Below, one piece after another: positions 42,903 to 50,153 of a stretch of DNA of 64,000 nt (positions within the stretch are counted from its first letter, which is position 1; the number at the start of each line of letters is the position of its first letter). This DNA comes from Bacillota bacterium (GTDB lineage: Bacteria > Bacillota > Clostridia > Oscillospirales > Oscillospiraceae): assembly GCA_023386265.1 (NCBI GenBank), contig JAEWKA010000008.1, forward strand, positions 434,001 to 498,000. Reading direction: 5' to 3'. The translations under genes and the position numbers were made by a program. The notes beneath the pieces are model-generated. The model was not told the origin of the DNA. It made no database searches and saw only the letters and a program-made list of their open reading frames with translations.

Positions 42903-43049
42903 CATTATGGTCTAAATAAACAAAATTAGTTCGGTAGAAAGAGTCCTTTTAGTATATTTTAGCATAATTATTATAATATGGCAATTACTTTAGTCCCATA
43001 GATTTTTAAAGTATAATTCATGGGCACATAAACCACTTTTGTCGACCTC

Positions 43050-43087
43050 AATAAAAGCCACACTCTGAAAAGAGTGCGGCTTTTATT
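43050..43087 (-). terminator. Terminator after the ferritin-like gene
   Basis: AATAAAAGCC-ACACTCT pairs with AGAGTGCGGCTTTTATT (one mismatch) around GAAA. It overlaps the stop codon of the ferritin-like gene, and U-runs arise on both strands. Confidence 0.8.
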
Positions 43088-43400
43088 ATTGCATCTCGCC
43101 CTGAAAGTTCTGTTGTTGCTGCTGAATGATTGACTGCTTACCTTTTTCCATGTTCTCGGCTTCCTTAGGACATAGAATATAGAGCAGCTGCTGCAACTCT
43201 CCGACATGCTGTCTTTCCTCGTCGGCAACATGGGAAAGTACCTTTTTTACTCGTTCGTCACTTGTTGACATAGCATGAGCTTCATATCCGATGATGGCTT
43301 CAAGTTCTCCGGCAAGGTCAACGCGCAGAGCCTGAATTGTTTCTTCCTGGGTCATTTGCTTTGTTACATTGGCAACAAAAGGATTTCCTAAAAGCGCCAT
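43086..43400 (-). CDS. Small ferritin-like / rubrerythrin-type protein
   Basis: From the ATG at 43400 (SD AAGGAGG) the product is 104 residues, mostly helical. It has E-x6-Y-ExH (GELEAIIGYEAHA) and a later DEERQH, the spacing of a ferritin-like di-iron site, and a Gln-rich C-terminus. It has no rubredoxin domain, so it is not a full rubrerythrin. A role in iron or oxidative-stress handling is inferred from the fold only. Single-helix-hairpin members of this family can dimerise or be packaged in encapsulins, but no encapsulin gene is in the window. Confidence 0.7.
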   Translation of the reverse strand: MALLGNPFVANVTKQMTQEETIQALRVDLAGELEAIIGYEAHAMSTSDERVKKVLSHVADEERQHVGELQQLLYILCPKEAENMEKGKQSIIQQQQQNFQGEMQ

Positions 43401-43598
43401 AAACTTTATCCTCCTTATTTCATTTATTTTATTTTCTACATCAAAAGTATCATTATGCAAACTTATCAGCATTTTTCTTTATTATTAATGCAAACATAAT
43501 AATAGCATTATTCCGCGGCTTCAAAAATAAGCATTAAGTATGCCGCTAAGTGGCAGGTTAAATTTGTTTTGCGGGTGAGATGCTTGGATATTTTTGAA

Positions 43599-44123
43599 AT
43601 GGCAGTTCTTGTCGCAGTCCTCAACCTGGAAATTGCAATATTATCCGTCAATCTGGGGACTCGGGTTAAGGCTTTTGCGGACAGACTTTTTCTTGCGCTC
43701 ATATTCGCGCTCCTGCACTGCGCCGTCTCGCTTTTGGGTTTTGCCGTCGGAAGCGTACTGAACGGTCTCGTAGGCGCTGTGAGTCGTTACATAAGCTCTG
43801 CAATTTTGATCTGTGTCGGCTATAAAATCGCAAAAACGTCCTCCGAAAAGACGGGCGGAAATCTTTCGCAGGCGAATATTCTTCTTGTCCTTCTCGGCGC
43901 GGGCATTGAAGACCTCGTGGGCGCTTTCAGCGTCGGCGTCGGAACCTTTGGTGGGAGCGCTTCCCTCCTGCTGCTGCTGTTTTTCGCCATATCTGTACCT
44001 GTCAATCTTCTTGCTTTCTGGTTCGGTGGAAAGCTCGTGAAGCGCTTCGGTTTTTCCGTCGATCTTGTTACGGGCATACTCCTCGTCGTAGTTGGAATTC
44101 TAAGCGCCTTCGGCGTCCTTTGA
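43599..44123 (+). CDS. MntP/YtaF-like small membrane transporter (DUF204)
   Basis: This is a 174-residue membrane protein with about six hydrophobic segments in two halves, the layout of the MntP manganese-efflux family. The key MntP aspartate of helix 1 (DAFAVS type) is replaced by NLEIAILSVNLGTR, and helix 4 reads GAGIEDLVGAFSVGVG. Metal specificity is therefore uncertain. The start is not clear: TTG (43569), GTG (43575) and ATG (43599) are possible and none has a strong SD. It is monocistronic and convergent with the flavodoxin gene. Confidence 0.6.
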   Translation: MAVLVAVLNLEIAILSVNLGTRVKAFADRLFLALIFALLHCAVSLLGFAVGSVLNGLVGAVSRYISSAILICVGYKIAKTSSEKTGGNLSQANILLVLLGAGIEDLVGAFSVGVGTFGGSASLLLLLFFAISVPVNLLAFWFGGKLVKRFGFSVDLVTGILLVVVGILSAFGVL

Positions 44124-44167
44124 TGATGTTTCAGTGGTGAAGAATCAGGCCGATTCGGTTACAGCTA

Positions 44168-44208
44168 AATAAGAAGCGGACAATCACAAAGCTTGTCCGC
44201 TTCTTATT
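44168..44208. terminator. Bidirectional terminator
   Basis: A perfect 16-bp inverted repeat (AATAAGAAGCGGACAA and complement) with a 9-nt loop separates the convergent MntP-like and flavodoxin-like genes. Confidence 0.85.
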
Positions 44209-44215
44209 ATAATTC

Positions 44216-44917
44216 TCATCGGTTATTCCAAGGTCTTTTCGAGCCCATCCAGCCCTTTTCCATCCAGTAATCCCCATCCGCCGGGTTCCACGGCTTTTTC
44301 TGCATCTGACGCATTATGCCGAATATCAGCTTCGTTTTAAGCGAGGGGCGGACCTTACCTTTACGCCTTTTAATAGCTTTCGCAAGCCGGTCGGTCTTGC
44401 TCTCGATCTTCACCTTTTTCTTATCAGCGACCTCGCGCCATGACATAGCCTGAACGCCTATGCCGTAGCTGTAAATTCTGCCGACACCCCAGTAAGATAG
44501 ACTGTCGCGCATATCCTTCAGCGTTGATTTCATTCCTATTCCCGCAGCGGTCGATATTATGGCGCCCTGCTTCCCGAACATTTTACCCTCAGGCCTATGC
44601 GACATCCAGCGATAGGCATAGTGGTCGAGCAGCGCCTTGATTGAACCAGTCGCATGAAGCACATACACGGGCGACGTGAAAATCAGCACATCAGCCGAGT
44701 CAATTATCTGCGTTATCGGCTCCATATACTGATAGTCCGGGCAGACATTTTCGCCTTCCATAATGCACCTTACACAGCCGATGCAAAATTTCGGCATATC
44801 CCGCGGCAGAAACACCTCGGAAATATTTTCGTTATCAGTCAGCTTTTCGGCAAGCATTTTGCCGATATGATATGTAGAGCCCTTGTGGTTTTGTCCGTTA
44901 ATAAGCGCAACTTTCAT
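44216..44917 (-). CDS. NADPH-dependent FMN reductase/flavodoxin-like protein
   Basis: This is a 233-residue flavoprotein. From the ATG at 44917 (SD AAGGAG) it opens MKVALINGQNHKGSTYHIG, the FMN phosphate loop. It also has a cysteine cluster CIGCVRCIMEGENVC (near residues 47-61), as in iron-sulfur flavoproteins, and a TSPVYVLHATGSIKALLDH FMN-binding segment. The C-terminal ~60 residues are basic. It is a possible redox protein in an anaerobic electron chain; the partner is unknown. A perfect palindrome in its upstream region suggests control by a repressor. Confidence 0.8.
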   Translation of the reverse strand: MKVALINGQNHKGSTYHIGKMLAEKLTDNENISEVFLPRDMPKFCIGCVRCIMEGENVCPDYQYMEPITQIIDSADVLIFTSPVYVLHATGSIKALLDHYAYRWMSHRPEGKMFGKQGAIISTAAGIGMKSTLKDMRDSLSYWGVGRIYSYGIGVQAMSWREVADKKKVKIESKTDRLAKAIKRRKGKVRPSLKTKLIFGIMRQMQKKPWNPADGDYWMEKGWMGSKRPWNNR

Positions 44918-44978
44918 AGCAAGCTCCTTCTTCAGTACGCAAGTCTTCTGTGTATTTTTATGAAATGTGTCGCAATTT

Positions 44979-44998
44979 AACAATACGCATGTATTGTT
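44979..44998. promoter_or_regulatory. Perfect inverted repeat upstream of the flavodoxin-like gene
   Basis: Arms AACAATAC and GTATTGTT are separated by GCAT, 62 bp before the start codon. The size and symmetry are like a TetR- or MarR-type operator. No regulator gene is adjacent. Confidence 0.45.
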
Positions 44999-45052
44999 TT
45001 TATTTATTGTTACAAAATTATCAATTTGTCATTTATACCAAAATTTCGTTCT

Positions 45053-45081
45053 TTGACAAGCGGGTACTATTGTAGTAAAAT
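45053..45081 (+). promoter_or_regulatory. Antisense promoter at the 3' end of the PHP gene
   Basis: TTGACA, exactly 17 bp and TAAAAT lie on the plus strand 41 bp before the 3' end of the minus-strand PHP gene. Transcription would run antisense through that gene. No sense-strand gene follows for over 3 kb. Confidence 0.55.
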
Positions 45082-45122
45082 ACAATTTGCCTGTTAGGGA
45101 AGAAACTATTGTTCTGACCAAA

Positions 45123-45845
45123 TCATTGAATATCGGAGCAAAGCGCTCTGCGAAGGCAGTTAAAGCTTGGCTCCGGCAGTTCAATGAAATTCTCCCTCTC
45201 CGAAATGTCCTGAAGCCTGTGCGCATCGGACGAGGTGACAATGAAAAACTCATTCCTGTAGCGCGCGTTATCAGCTTTTTCGAAAAAGCTCTGCGGATTA
45301 TGGACCTCGAGAGAAACAAACTTCGGCGTTTTAGGCACCTCACCGAAAACAGAGATAATGCTGTTGGAGGCGCGGTCGATATGCGCAGGATAGCAGAAGC
45401 CGCCGAAAGAATCGACGAGCTTCGGCAGTGCGTCGATCGATATATCAAGCGCATTAGGAAGTAGCCTCGGGAAAGTCCCACTAATTCCTTCATTTTCGTA
45501 CATTATTACCTGTTCTCCGAAGTATTCAGGACGATTTTGAACAGGTGGAAGATGCCCTTCGAGCTCTGCTCCTGCTTTTTCCGCGCTGTCCGCATCGGGA
45601 AAAAGGCAGACTATGTGGATTTCTTCTGCGGTCGTGACTTCAATTCCTGGTATCACCGTCATTGGAAGTCCCCTCGCCGCCCACATTACGGCACGGACGT
45701 TGCGCGCACTGTTATGATCAGTAACGGCAATTATGTCGAGCCCTTTGATATTTGCCATGTTCGCAATATTCGGCGGAGTCATGAGTGAATCGCCGCAGGG
45801 CGATAGGCAGGTGTGTATATGCAGGTCATATGCATAAAGCGGCAC
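45123..45845 (-). CDS. PHP-domain metal-dependent phosphoesterase-like protein
   Basis: This is a 240-residue protein of the PHP superfamily (polymerase and histidinol phosphatase). Metal ligands are visible in DLHIHTCLSPCGD (residues ~7-19), VTDHNS (~42-47), an E in GIEVT (~68), a PAHIDR motif and the C-terminal SSDAHR. All core ligands are kept, so it is probably an active phosphoesterase. It is the last gene of the DRTGG/RsbW/H-cluster operon, 32 bp after the second DRTGG gene. In that context it may act on a nucleotide or phosphoprotein signal, but this is inference. Confidence 0.87.
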   Translation of the reverse strand: MPLYAYDLHIHTCLSPCGDSLMTPPNIANMANIKGLDIIAVTDHNSARNVRAVMWAARGLPMTVIPGIEVTTAEEIHIVCLFPDADSAEKAGAELEGHLPPVQNRPEYFGEQVIMYENEGISGTFPRLLPNALDISIDALPKLVDSFGGFCYPAHIDRASNSIISVFGEVPKTPKFVSLEVHNPQSFFEKADNARYRNEFFIVTSSDAHRLQDISERENFIELPEPSFNCLRRALCSDIQ

Positions 45846-45877
45846 AGCTCCTCCGCCCCCTTTTCCTTATATTTTTA

Positions 45878-46213
45878 CTAAGCCAGCTTCATCGCTTTTG
45901 CAGCGAAAAGTGCGGCCTCAAAAACAGGCTGATCAGTTTTCAAAACGGTGATTCCGCCTTTTTTCGCTCCTTCAAGTGCTTCCGCGTCAAGCGGCATACG
46001 CTCCGCAATGACAACGCAAGCAGTATCGGCAAGCGTCGCCACAGCCATTGTGTTGACGTTACCCATAACGGTTATCCAGATACTATCGGACGGAGCTCTT
46101 CCCATAACGAGGGACAAAAGGTCACAGCAGTAAATGCCTCCTGTTATTTTGCGCTCACCGTCACCGGTTGCCAGCTCCCAACCCAGCTCTTCGCACAGCT
46201 CTTTAACTTTCAT
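45878..46213 (-). CDS. DRTGG-domain protein (second copy)
   Basis: This is a small 111-residue alpha/beta protein of the DRTGG family, a domain also found in HPr kinases, CBS-domain pyrophosphatases and phosphotransacetylases and thought to bind nucleotides or act in regulation. Recognisable parts are ITGGIYCCDLLSLVM (~23-37), WITVMGNVNTMAVA (~46-59) and ACVVIAERM. It abuts the H-cluster paralogue gene with a 1-bp overlap. It pairs with the DRTGG gene at 47976 in the same operon. Confidence 0.78.
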   Translation of the reverse strand: MKVKELCEELGWELATGDGERKITGGIYCCDLLSLVMGRAPSDSIWITVMGNVNTMAVATLADTACVVIAERMPLDAEALEGAKKGGITVLKTDQPVFEAALFAAKAMKLA

Positions 46214-47526
46214 TATTTGTCCCCGCTTTTATCTCTGCTGTCGATTTTGAGTGACAGCATACTGGATCTTACAGCGTCCACCTTGTCCTTGAGAAGGTAG
46301 ATACAGGCGTCCTCTGTGGAAAAGCCGAGAACGATATCCTCCGCCAGCGCACGGCAGCTTGGCGCTCCGCAGGATCCACAGTCGAGCCCGTATAAGCTCT
46401 GTTCGATCTTCTCAATTTCACGCATCATTTCCAGAGAACGTTCGGGCAACGGGTCGAGCCGCAGAGCGTCAATGGGCGCGACTTCCGCGTCCCAGAGTAG
46501 CTCTTCCGGAACGAAATCGTCAGACAATTTGTTGCAGGCAACGGGACGGTAATTTCGCAGATGTTTCATTCTCGTCGCCGCCACATATGGGTTTTCTATA
46601 TTCAGTACCCCGCCCACACAGCCTGCGGGGCAGGCATTGAGTTCGACGAAGTCCTGATCCGCCAGGCGGTCGTCCTCCATCTCCTCAAGCACCTTGATAA
46701 CATTTTCGATTCCGTCCGCCGCAAGATAGCGTACCGTGAAGGTCGCTGCGGCCTCTCCACCGCTGTTGCCCCAGCTTAGACCGGTGCGTCCAGACTGCGA
46801 AGTGTCGGGCCCTGTGCCCTCCAGCGCGCATTTGTTCATGGCGGCAAGCAATGCGGGATATATCTCGCTGACGGAAACAGCCAGATCAACGCCGCTAATT
46901 TCGGTTCCCATCGGGTTTTTAATTGCCGTTGCCTTCGCGGGGCACGGAGTTATGAATACGATTCCGATTTCCTCCGGCTTAAATCCCGTAACCGTAACCG
47001 CTTTCTCGCGTGCAAGACGCGCCGCAACTTCCATCGGGGCGGAAAGCGGCAGTACGTTTTTTAGAAGATGCGGAAAGCGTATTCTGATAAGCCTTAATAC
47101 GGCGGGGCAGGCTGATGAGATAACAGGCTTTATAAGCTCGCCCTCTTCAAGCATCTTGCGTGTTGCGTCTGAAACAAGCTCCGCTGCGGCTGCCACCTCA
47201 TATACGGCATCAAAGCCGAGCTCACAGAGTGCGGCGCGTATCAGTTCCAGGTCCTCCTGCCTCTTGTACTGACCAAAAAGGGACGGCGGCGGAAGAACTA
47301 CCTTATATTTATATTTTTCCATCTCGCTGAGCGGATCGGTCACGGCGTGCTTGGCATGATGCGGGCAAACCCTGATGCATTCTCCGCAGTCTATGCAGCG
47401 CTCTGCAATAATTCGCGCCTTCCCGTCACGGACACGGATTGCTTCCGTCGGGCAGCGCTTGACGCAGGTTATGCACCCACGGCAGGCATCCTTGTCCAGT
47501 GTAACAGAGTGAAAATACTCAGCCAT
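46213..47526 (-). CDS. [FeFe]-hydrogenase H-cluster-domain paralogue, putative sensor
   Basis: This is a 437-residue iron-sulfur protein. Residues 1-60 bind two [4Fe-4S] clusters (C15, C18, C21, C25 and C44, C47, C50, C54). Residues ~75-310 are a hydrogenase large-subunit domain. The H-cluster ligands are present as C140 (in SSACPA), C195 (in TPCPAK), C299 and C303 (in NACPAGC). The position of the catalytic proton-transfer Cys is Ala139, the change known from sensory HydS-type enzymes. A C-terminal Fe-S domain follows (C383, C386, C391, C408). No PAS domain and no [2Fe-2S] domain are present. It is embedded among RsbW-like, DRTGG and PHP genes, so a hydrogen or redox sensor is more likely than a catalyst. 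Confidence 0.82.
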   Translation of the reverse strand: MAEYFHSVTLDKDACRGCITCVKRCPTEAIRVRDGKARIIAERCIDCGECIRVCPHHAKHAVTDPLSEMEKYKYKVVLPPPSLFGQYKRQEDLELIRAALCELGFDAVYEVAAAAELVSDATRKMLEEGELIKPVISSACPAVLRLIRIRFPHLLKNVLPLSAPMEVAARLAREKAVTVTGFKPEEIGIVFITPCPAKATAIKNPMGTEISGVDLAVSVSEIYPALLAAMNKCALEGTGPDTSQSGRTGLSWGNSGGEAAATFTVRYLAADGIENVIKVLEEMEDDRLADQDFVELNACPAGCVGGVLNIENPYVAATRMKHLRNYRPVACNKLSDDFVPEELLWDAEVAPIDALRLDPLPERSLEMMREIEKIEQSLYGLDCGSCGAPSCRALAEDIVLGFSTEDACIYLLKDKVDAVRSSMLSLKIDSRDKSGDK

Positions 47527-47547
47527 TTTAAGCCTCCATAGAGTATG

Positions 47548-47979
47548 TTATTTGACAACATTCACGACGAGAGTCACCTTTGTTCCAACGCCCACGGTGC
47601 TGTCGATTATAAGTTCATCGGAGTATTTTTTCATGTTGGGGAGCCCCATTCCGGCTCCGAAGCCCAGTCCCCTCACCTGCTCGGAAGCTGTGGACCATCC
47701 TTCCTGCATGGCAAGCTCAACGTTCTCAATTCCAGGCCCCTTGTCAGCGAGCTCCGCGACGATTTTTTCATCGTCAATCCAGACATCAATCTCGCCGCCG
47801 CCGGCATGGATAACCATATTGATCTCGCCCTCAAAAAGTGAAATTGAAAGCTTCCTGACTGTTTCAGGGTTTATCCCCAGTTGCTTGAGAGTTTTCTTCA
47901 CGGAACTTGATGCTATCCCCGCCCTTGTAAAATCATCCCCGGGTACGAGATAATGGTAATGAAGACTGTTATCGCTCAT
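47548..47979 (-). CDS. RsbW/SpoIIAB-like ATP-binding protein
   Basis: This is a 143-residue histidine-kinase-type ATPase of the anti-sigma factor class. From the ATG at 47979, which overlaps the DRTGG stop as ATGA, it shows an N-box-like SLFEGEINMVIHA, a G1 box DKGPGIENVELAM and a G2 region GLGFGAGMGLPNMKKY. It lacks a phospho-acceptor His domain. Relatives bind sigma factors or anti-anti-sigma proteins and phosphorylate serine. No partner sigma factor or STAS protein is encoded nearby. Confidence 0.83.
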   Translation of the reverse strand: MSDNSLHYHYLVPGDDFTRAGIASSSVKKTLKQLGINPETVRKLSISLFEGEINMVIHAGGGEIDVWIDDEKIVAELADKGPGIENVELAMQEGWSTASEQVRGLGFGAGMGLPNMKKYSDELIIDSTVGVGTKVTLVVNVVK

Positions 47980-48329
47980 TTTATATGACAACCTCCATTC
48001 AGTCCCGCCTCATAAAGGAGACCACAGGCGGTAAACATTCGGTGAGTTGTTGTCATAACAGCGATACCGTTTTCCCTTGCCGCTTCGAGAATGTCCTCTC
48101 CGGGCATTTTTCCGCGGACGAACACAACACAAACCATGTCCATCATCGCTGCGGTTCGGATTGCCTGCTGATTAAGAAGTCCTGTTATCAGAACCGCCTG
48201 ATCCTTGACGAAAGCAAGCACATCGCTCATCATGTCGCTTCCGCAGGCCGAGCGGACCTCCGTGTCCAGAAGCTCATCTCCAACAAGAAGCTGCGCGTCC
48301 AGAATCTTCTGGATATCTTTAATAAACAT
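47976..48329 (-). CDS. DRTGG-domain protein (first copy)
   Basis: This is a 117-residue DRTGG-family protein: VGDELLDTEVRSACGSDMMS (~16-35), AVLITGLLNQQAIRTAAMMD (~45-64), CVVFVRGKM. It is the first gene of the minus-strand regulatory operon and is transcribed away from hydC. Its stop overlaps the RsbW-like gene start. The family is small and its ligand is not established. Confidence 0.78.
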   Translation of the reverse strand: MFIKDIQKILDAQLLVGDELLDTEVRSACGSDMMSDVLAFVKDQAVLITGLLNQQAIRTAAMMDMVCVVFVRGKMPGEDILEAARENGIAVMTTTHRMFTACGLLYEAGLNGGCHIK

Positions 48330-48456
48330 AGATATTCCCCCTGTACCTGTATTGTTGTATCGTTCGGGCTATAGGTATTTGTTAAATAAGTCACATTCTA
48401 AACGCGGTTTTTATTGCATTTTTTCGGCTTCGGCGCCTGTGTTTTTTCTTAATACA

Positions 48457-48462
48457 ATTATA
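48457..48462 (-). promoter_or_regulatory. Extended -10 promoter of the regulatory operon
   Basis: The minus strand reads TGTTATAAT (TGn extension plus a consensus -10), with a weak TTGTTT further upstream. It directs the DRTGG-RsbW-H-cluster-DRTGG-PHP operon through a leader of about 120 nt with a GGCGCCGAAGCC hairpin. Confidence 0.55.
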
Positions 48463-48547
48463 ACACAAAGGCTCCGGCAAAAACAATGTTACATAACGCA
48501 ATATGTCGAAAAATTAACAAATCATGCTGGTAAAACGTATTGCTTTA

Positions 48548-48556
48548 TGCTATAAT
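48548..48556 (+). promoter_or_regulatory. Extended -10 promoter of the hyd operon
   Basis: TGCTATAAT (TGn plus consensus -10) lies 79 bp before hydC. No good -35 is visible, as is usual for extended -10 promoters or activator-dependent ones. It is divergent from the regulatory operon promoter 90 bp away. Confidence 0.55.
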
Positions 48557-48634
48557 ATCGGACGGGAGTTAAGCAACTGTTCGACATAAATCTGTCACAG
48601 AATACATTTTTATAAAAACTGGAGGAACACACAA

Positions 48635-49126
48635 ATGTCATGCAAAACATGCACAGCTGGTATTGTCGGAACGCCTGAGCAAGACAAGAAGTTGCGAGAA
48701 AGCATTGCGTCTCTGCATGGTGACCATTCGCTGGTCCAGGTATTGCAGGTAGCACAGGAAATCTATGGTTATCTGCCCGAAGAGGTGATTGAGGTAATCG
48801 CTTCCGAGCTGGGCATCTCAACGGAAAGCGTCTACAGCGTCGCCACCTTCTATTCGCAGTTCAATTTCAGCCCCAAGGGCAAATATGCCGTTTCCGTCTG
48901 CCTTGGAACCGCGTGCTACGTCAAAGGTTCCGGCGAAATCTATCAGAAGATTAAGGATAAGCTAAAGGTCGAGGACGGCGGCTGTACTCCGGACGGCAAG
49001 TTCTCTCTTGACGCCTGCCGCTGCCTTGGCGCCTGCGGTCTTGCACCGGTACTTACGGTAAATGATGAAGTTTACGGGAAGGTAACCCCCGACCAGATCA
49101 ATGGGATTCTGGCCAAGTACGAATAA
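48635..49126 (+). CDS. hydC: Bifurcating [FeFe] hydrogenase subunit HydC (NuoE-like)
   Basis: This is the small electron-transfer subunit of the NADH- and ferredoxin-dependent hydrogenase. The 163 residues form a thioredoxin-like [2Fe-2S] domain with cysteines in CLGTACYVKG (~89-98) and CRCLGACGLAP (~130-140). A helical N-terminus follows the start MSCKTCTAG. SD TGGAGG precedes the ATG. It heads the five-gene operon with hydB and hydA. Confidence 0.92.
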   Translation: MSCKTCTAGIVGTPEQDKKLRESIASLHGDHSLVQVLQVAQEIYGYLPEEVIEVIASELGISTESVYSVATFYSQFNFSPKGKYAVSVCLGTACYVKGSGEIYQKIKDKLKVEDGGCTPDGKFSLDACRCLGACGLAPVLTVNDEVYGKVTPDQINGILAKYE

Positions 49127-49156
49127 CGAATACCTCGAAAATGCGGAGGCAGCACT

Positions 49157-49714
49157 ATGATGCAGGAGCTTTCCATGAACATACTGGACGTGGCGGAAAA
49201 CTCTGTCCGCGCCGGTGCCACGCTCGTTGAGATAACGGTGGATGAAAAGCCAAGCTCTGACCTTCTCACGGTCACCATTTCCGATAACGGCTGCGGAATG
49301 ACGCAAGATCAGGTCAAAAATGTCACCGACCCCTTTTATACCACCCGCTCGACGAGAAAAGTCGGTCTGGGCGTACCGTTTTTCAAAATGGCGGCGGAGC
49401 TCACCGGCGGAAAATTTGTTATAAAGAGCGAAGTGGGGAAGGGTACCGAGGTCAAGGCAGATTTTGTCCGCTCGAGCATCGATCTTATGCCGCTGGGTAA
49501 TATTAATGAGACAATATCCTCGCTCATTTACTGCAATCCGCAAATCGATTTTGTATACACGCGACACCTTGAAGATAACGATATGATTCTGGATACACGG
49601 GAATTCCGCCGTGTTCTGGGCGGAATCGAGCTCAATGATCCGAGTGTTTCCAAGTTCATTCGTGAGTTTTTAACCGAAAACACCTCGGACCTGCTCAAAG
49701 GTCAGGAAGAATAA
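49157..49714 (+). CDS. HATPase-domain protein within the hydrogenase operon
   Basis: This is a 185-residue histidine-kinase-like ATPase. The N-box is ILDVAENSVRAGA (~10-22), the G1 box is SDNGCGM (~43-49), and the G2 region is STRKVGLGVPFFKMAAE (~65-81). There is no sensor or histidine phosphotransfer domain. Such a gene between hydC and hydB is common in clostridial and acetogen hydrogenase operons, where it is called hydD, but its role is not established. The C-terminal ~70 residues are specific to this group. It could phosphorylate a partner in response to redox state, together with the RsbW-like protein of the divergent operon. Confidence 0.8.
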   Translation: MMQELSMNILDVAENSVRAGATLVEITVDEKPSSDLLTVTISDNGCGMTQDQVKNVTDPFYTTRSTRKVGLGVPFFKMAAELTGGKFVIKSEVGKGTEVKADFVRSSIDLMPLGNINETISSLIYCNPQIDFVYTRHLEDNDMILDTREFRRVLGGIELNDPSVSKFIREFLTENTSDLLKGQEE

Positions 49715-49769
49715 CTAAATCAGGGGATGCGCTTTTTAGTGCGTCCACAATATAGGAGGTAGTCCAAAG

Positions 49770-50141
49770 ATGAAGAGTTTAGCAGAACTTCAGGCTTTGC
49801 GCGACGAGATGAAAGAAAAAGTCGGCGTCCGCAAAGACAGTGAGCACCGCATGAGAATAGTCGTTGGTATGGCAACCTGCGGAATCGCCGCAGGCGCGCG
49901 TCCGGTCCTTGCTGCCTGCATCAAGGAAGTTGAAACCCGCAAGCTTACCGACGTTGTTGTAGCTCAGACAGGCTGCATCGGAATTTGCCAGTTTGAGCCG
50001 GTGGTCGAAATTTTTGACGCCGACGGCGCAAAGACCACATATGTACATGTCACGCCCGAAAAGGTCCCCAAAATCTTCGCTTCGCATGTTGTAAACGGCA
50101 GCCCAGTGGTCGAATACACCATCGGCGCCAACGCAAATTAA
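49770..50141 (+). CDS. [2Fe-2S] thioredoxin-like ferredoxin (NuoE-like) subunit
   Basis: This is a 123-residue protein with a thioredoxin-like [2Fe-2S] fold. Cysteine motifs are VGMATCGIAAGA (~32-43) and QTGCIGICQFEP (~67-78). It corresponds to the small ferredoxin often called hydE in hydrogenase operons (not the maturase HydE). AGGAGGT precedes the ATG. It sits 12 bp before hydB and probably passes electrons within the complex. Confidence 0.85.
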   Translation: MKSLAELQALRDEMKEKVGVRKDSEHRMRIVVGMATCGIAAGARPVLAACIKEVETRKLTDVVVAQTGCIGICQFEPVVEIFDADGAKTTYVHVTPEKVPKIFASHVVNGSPVVEYTIGANAN

Positions 50142-50153
50142 GGAGGTAAGATA

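Noticed and set aside
45087..45464. 125-residue plus-strand frame downstream of the antisense promoter
   Set aside because: It starts with TTG without an SD and lies antisense to the PHP gene, whose metal ligands are all recognisable. Only the promoter is kept as an observation.
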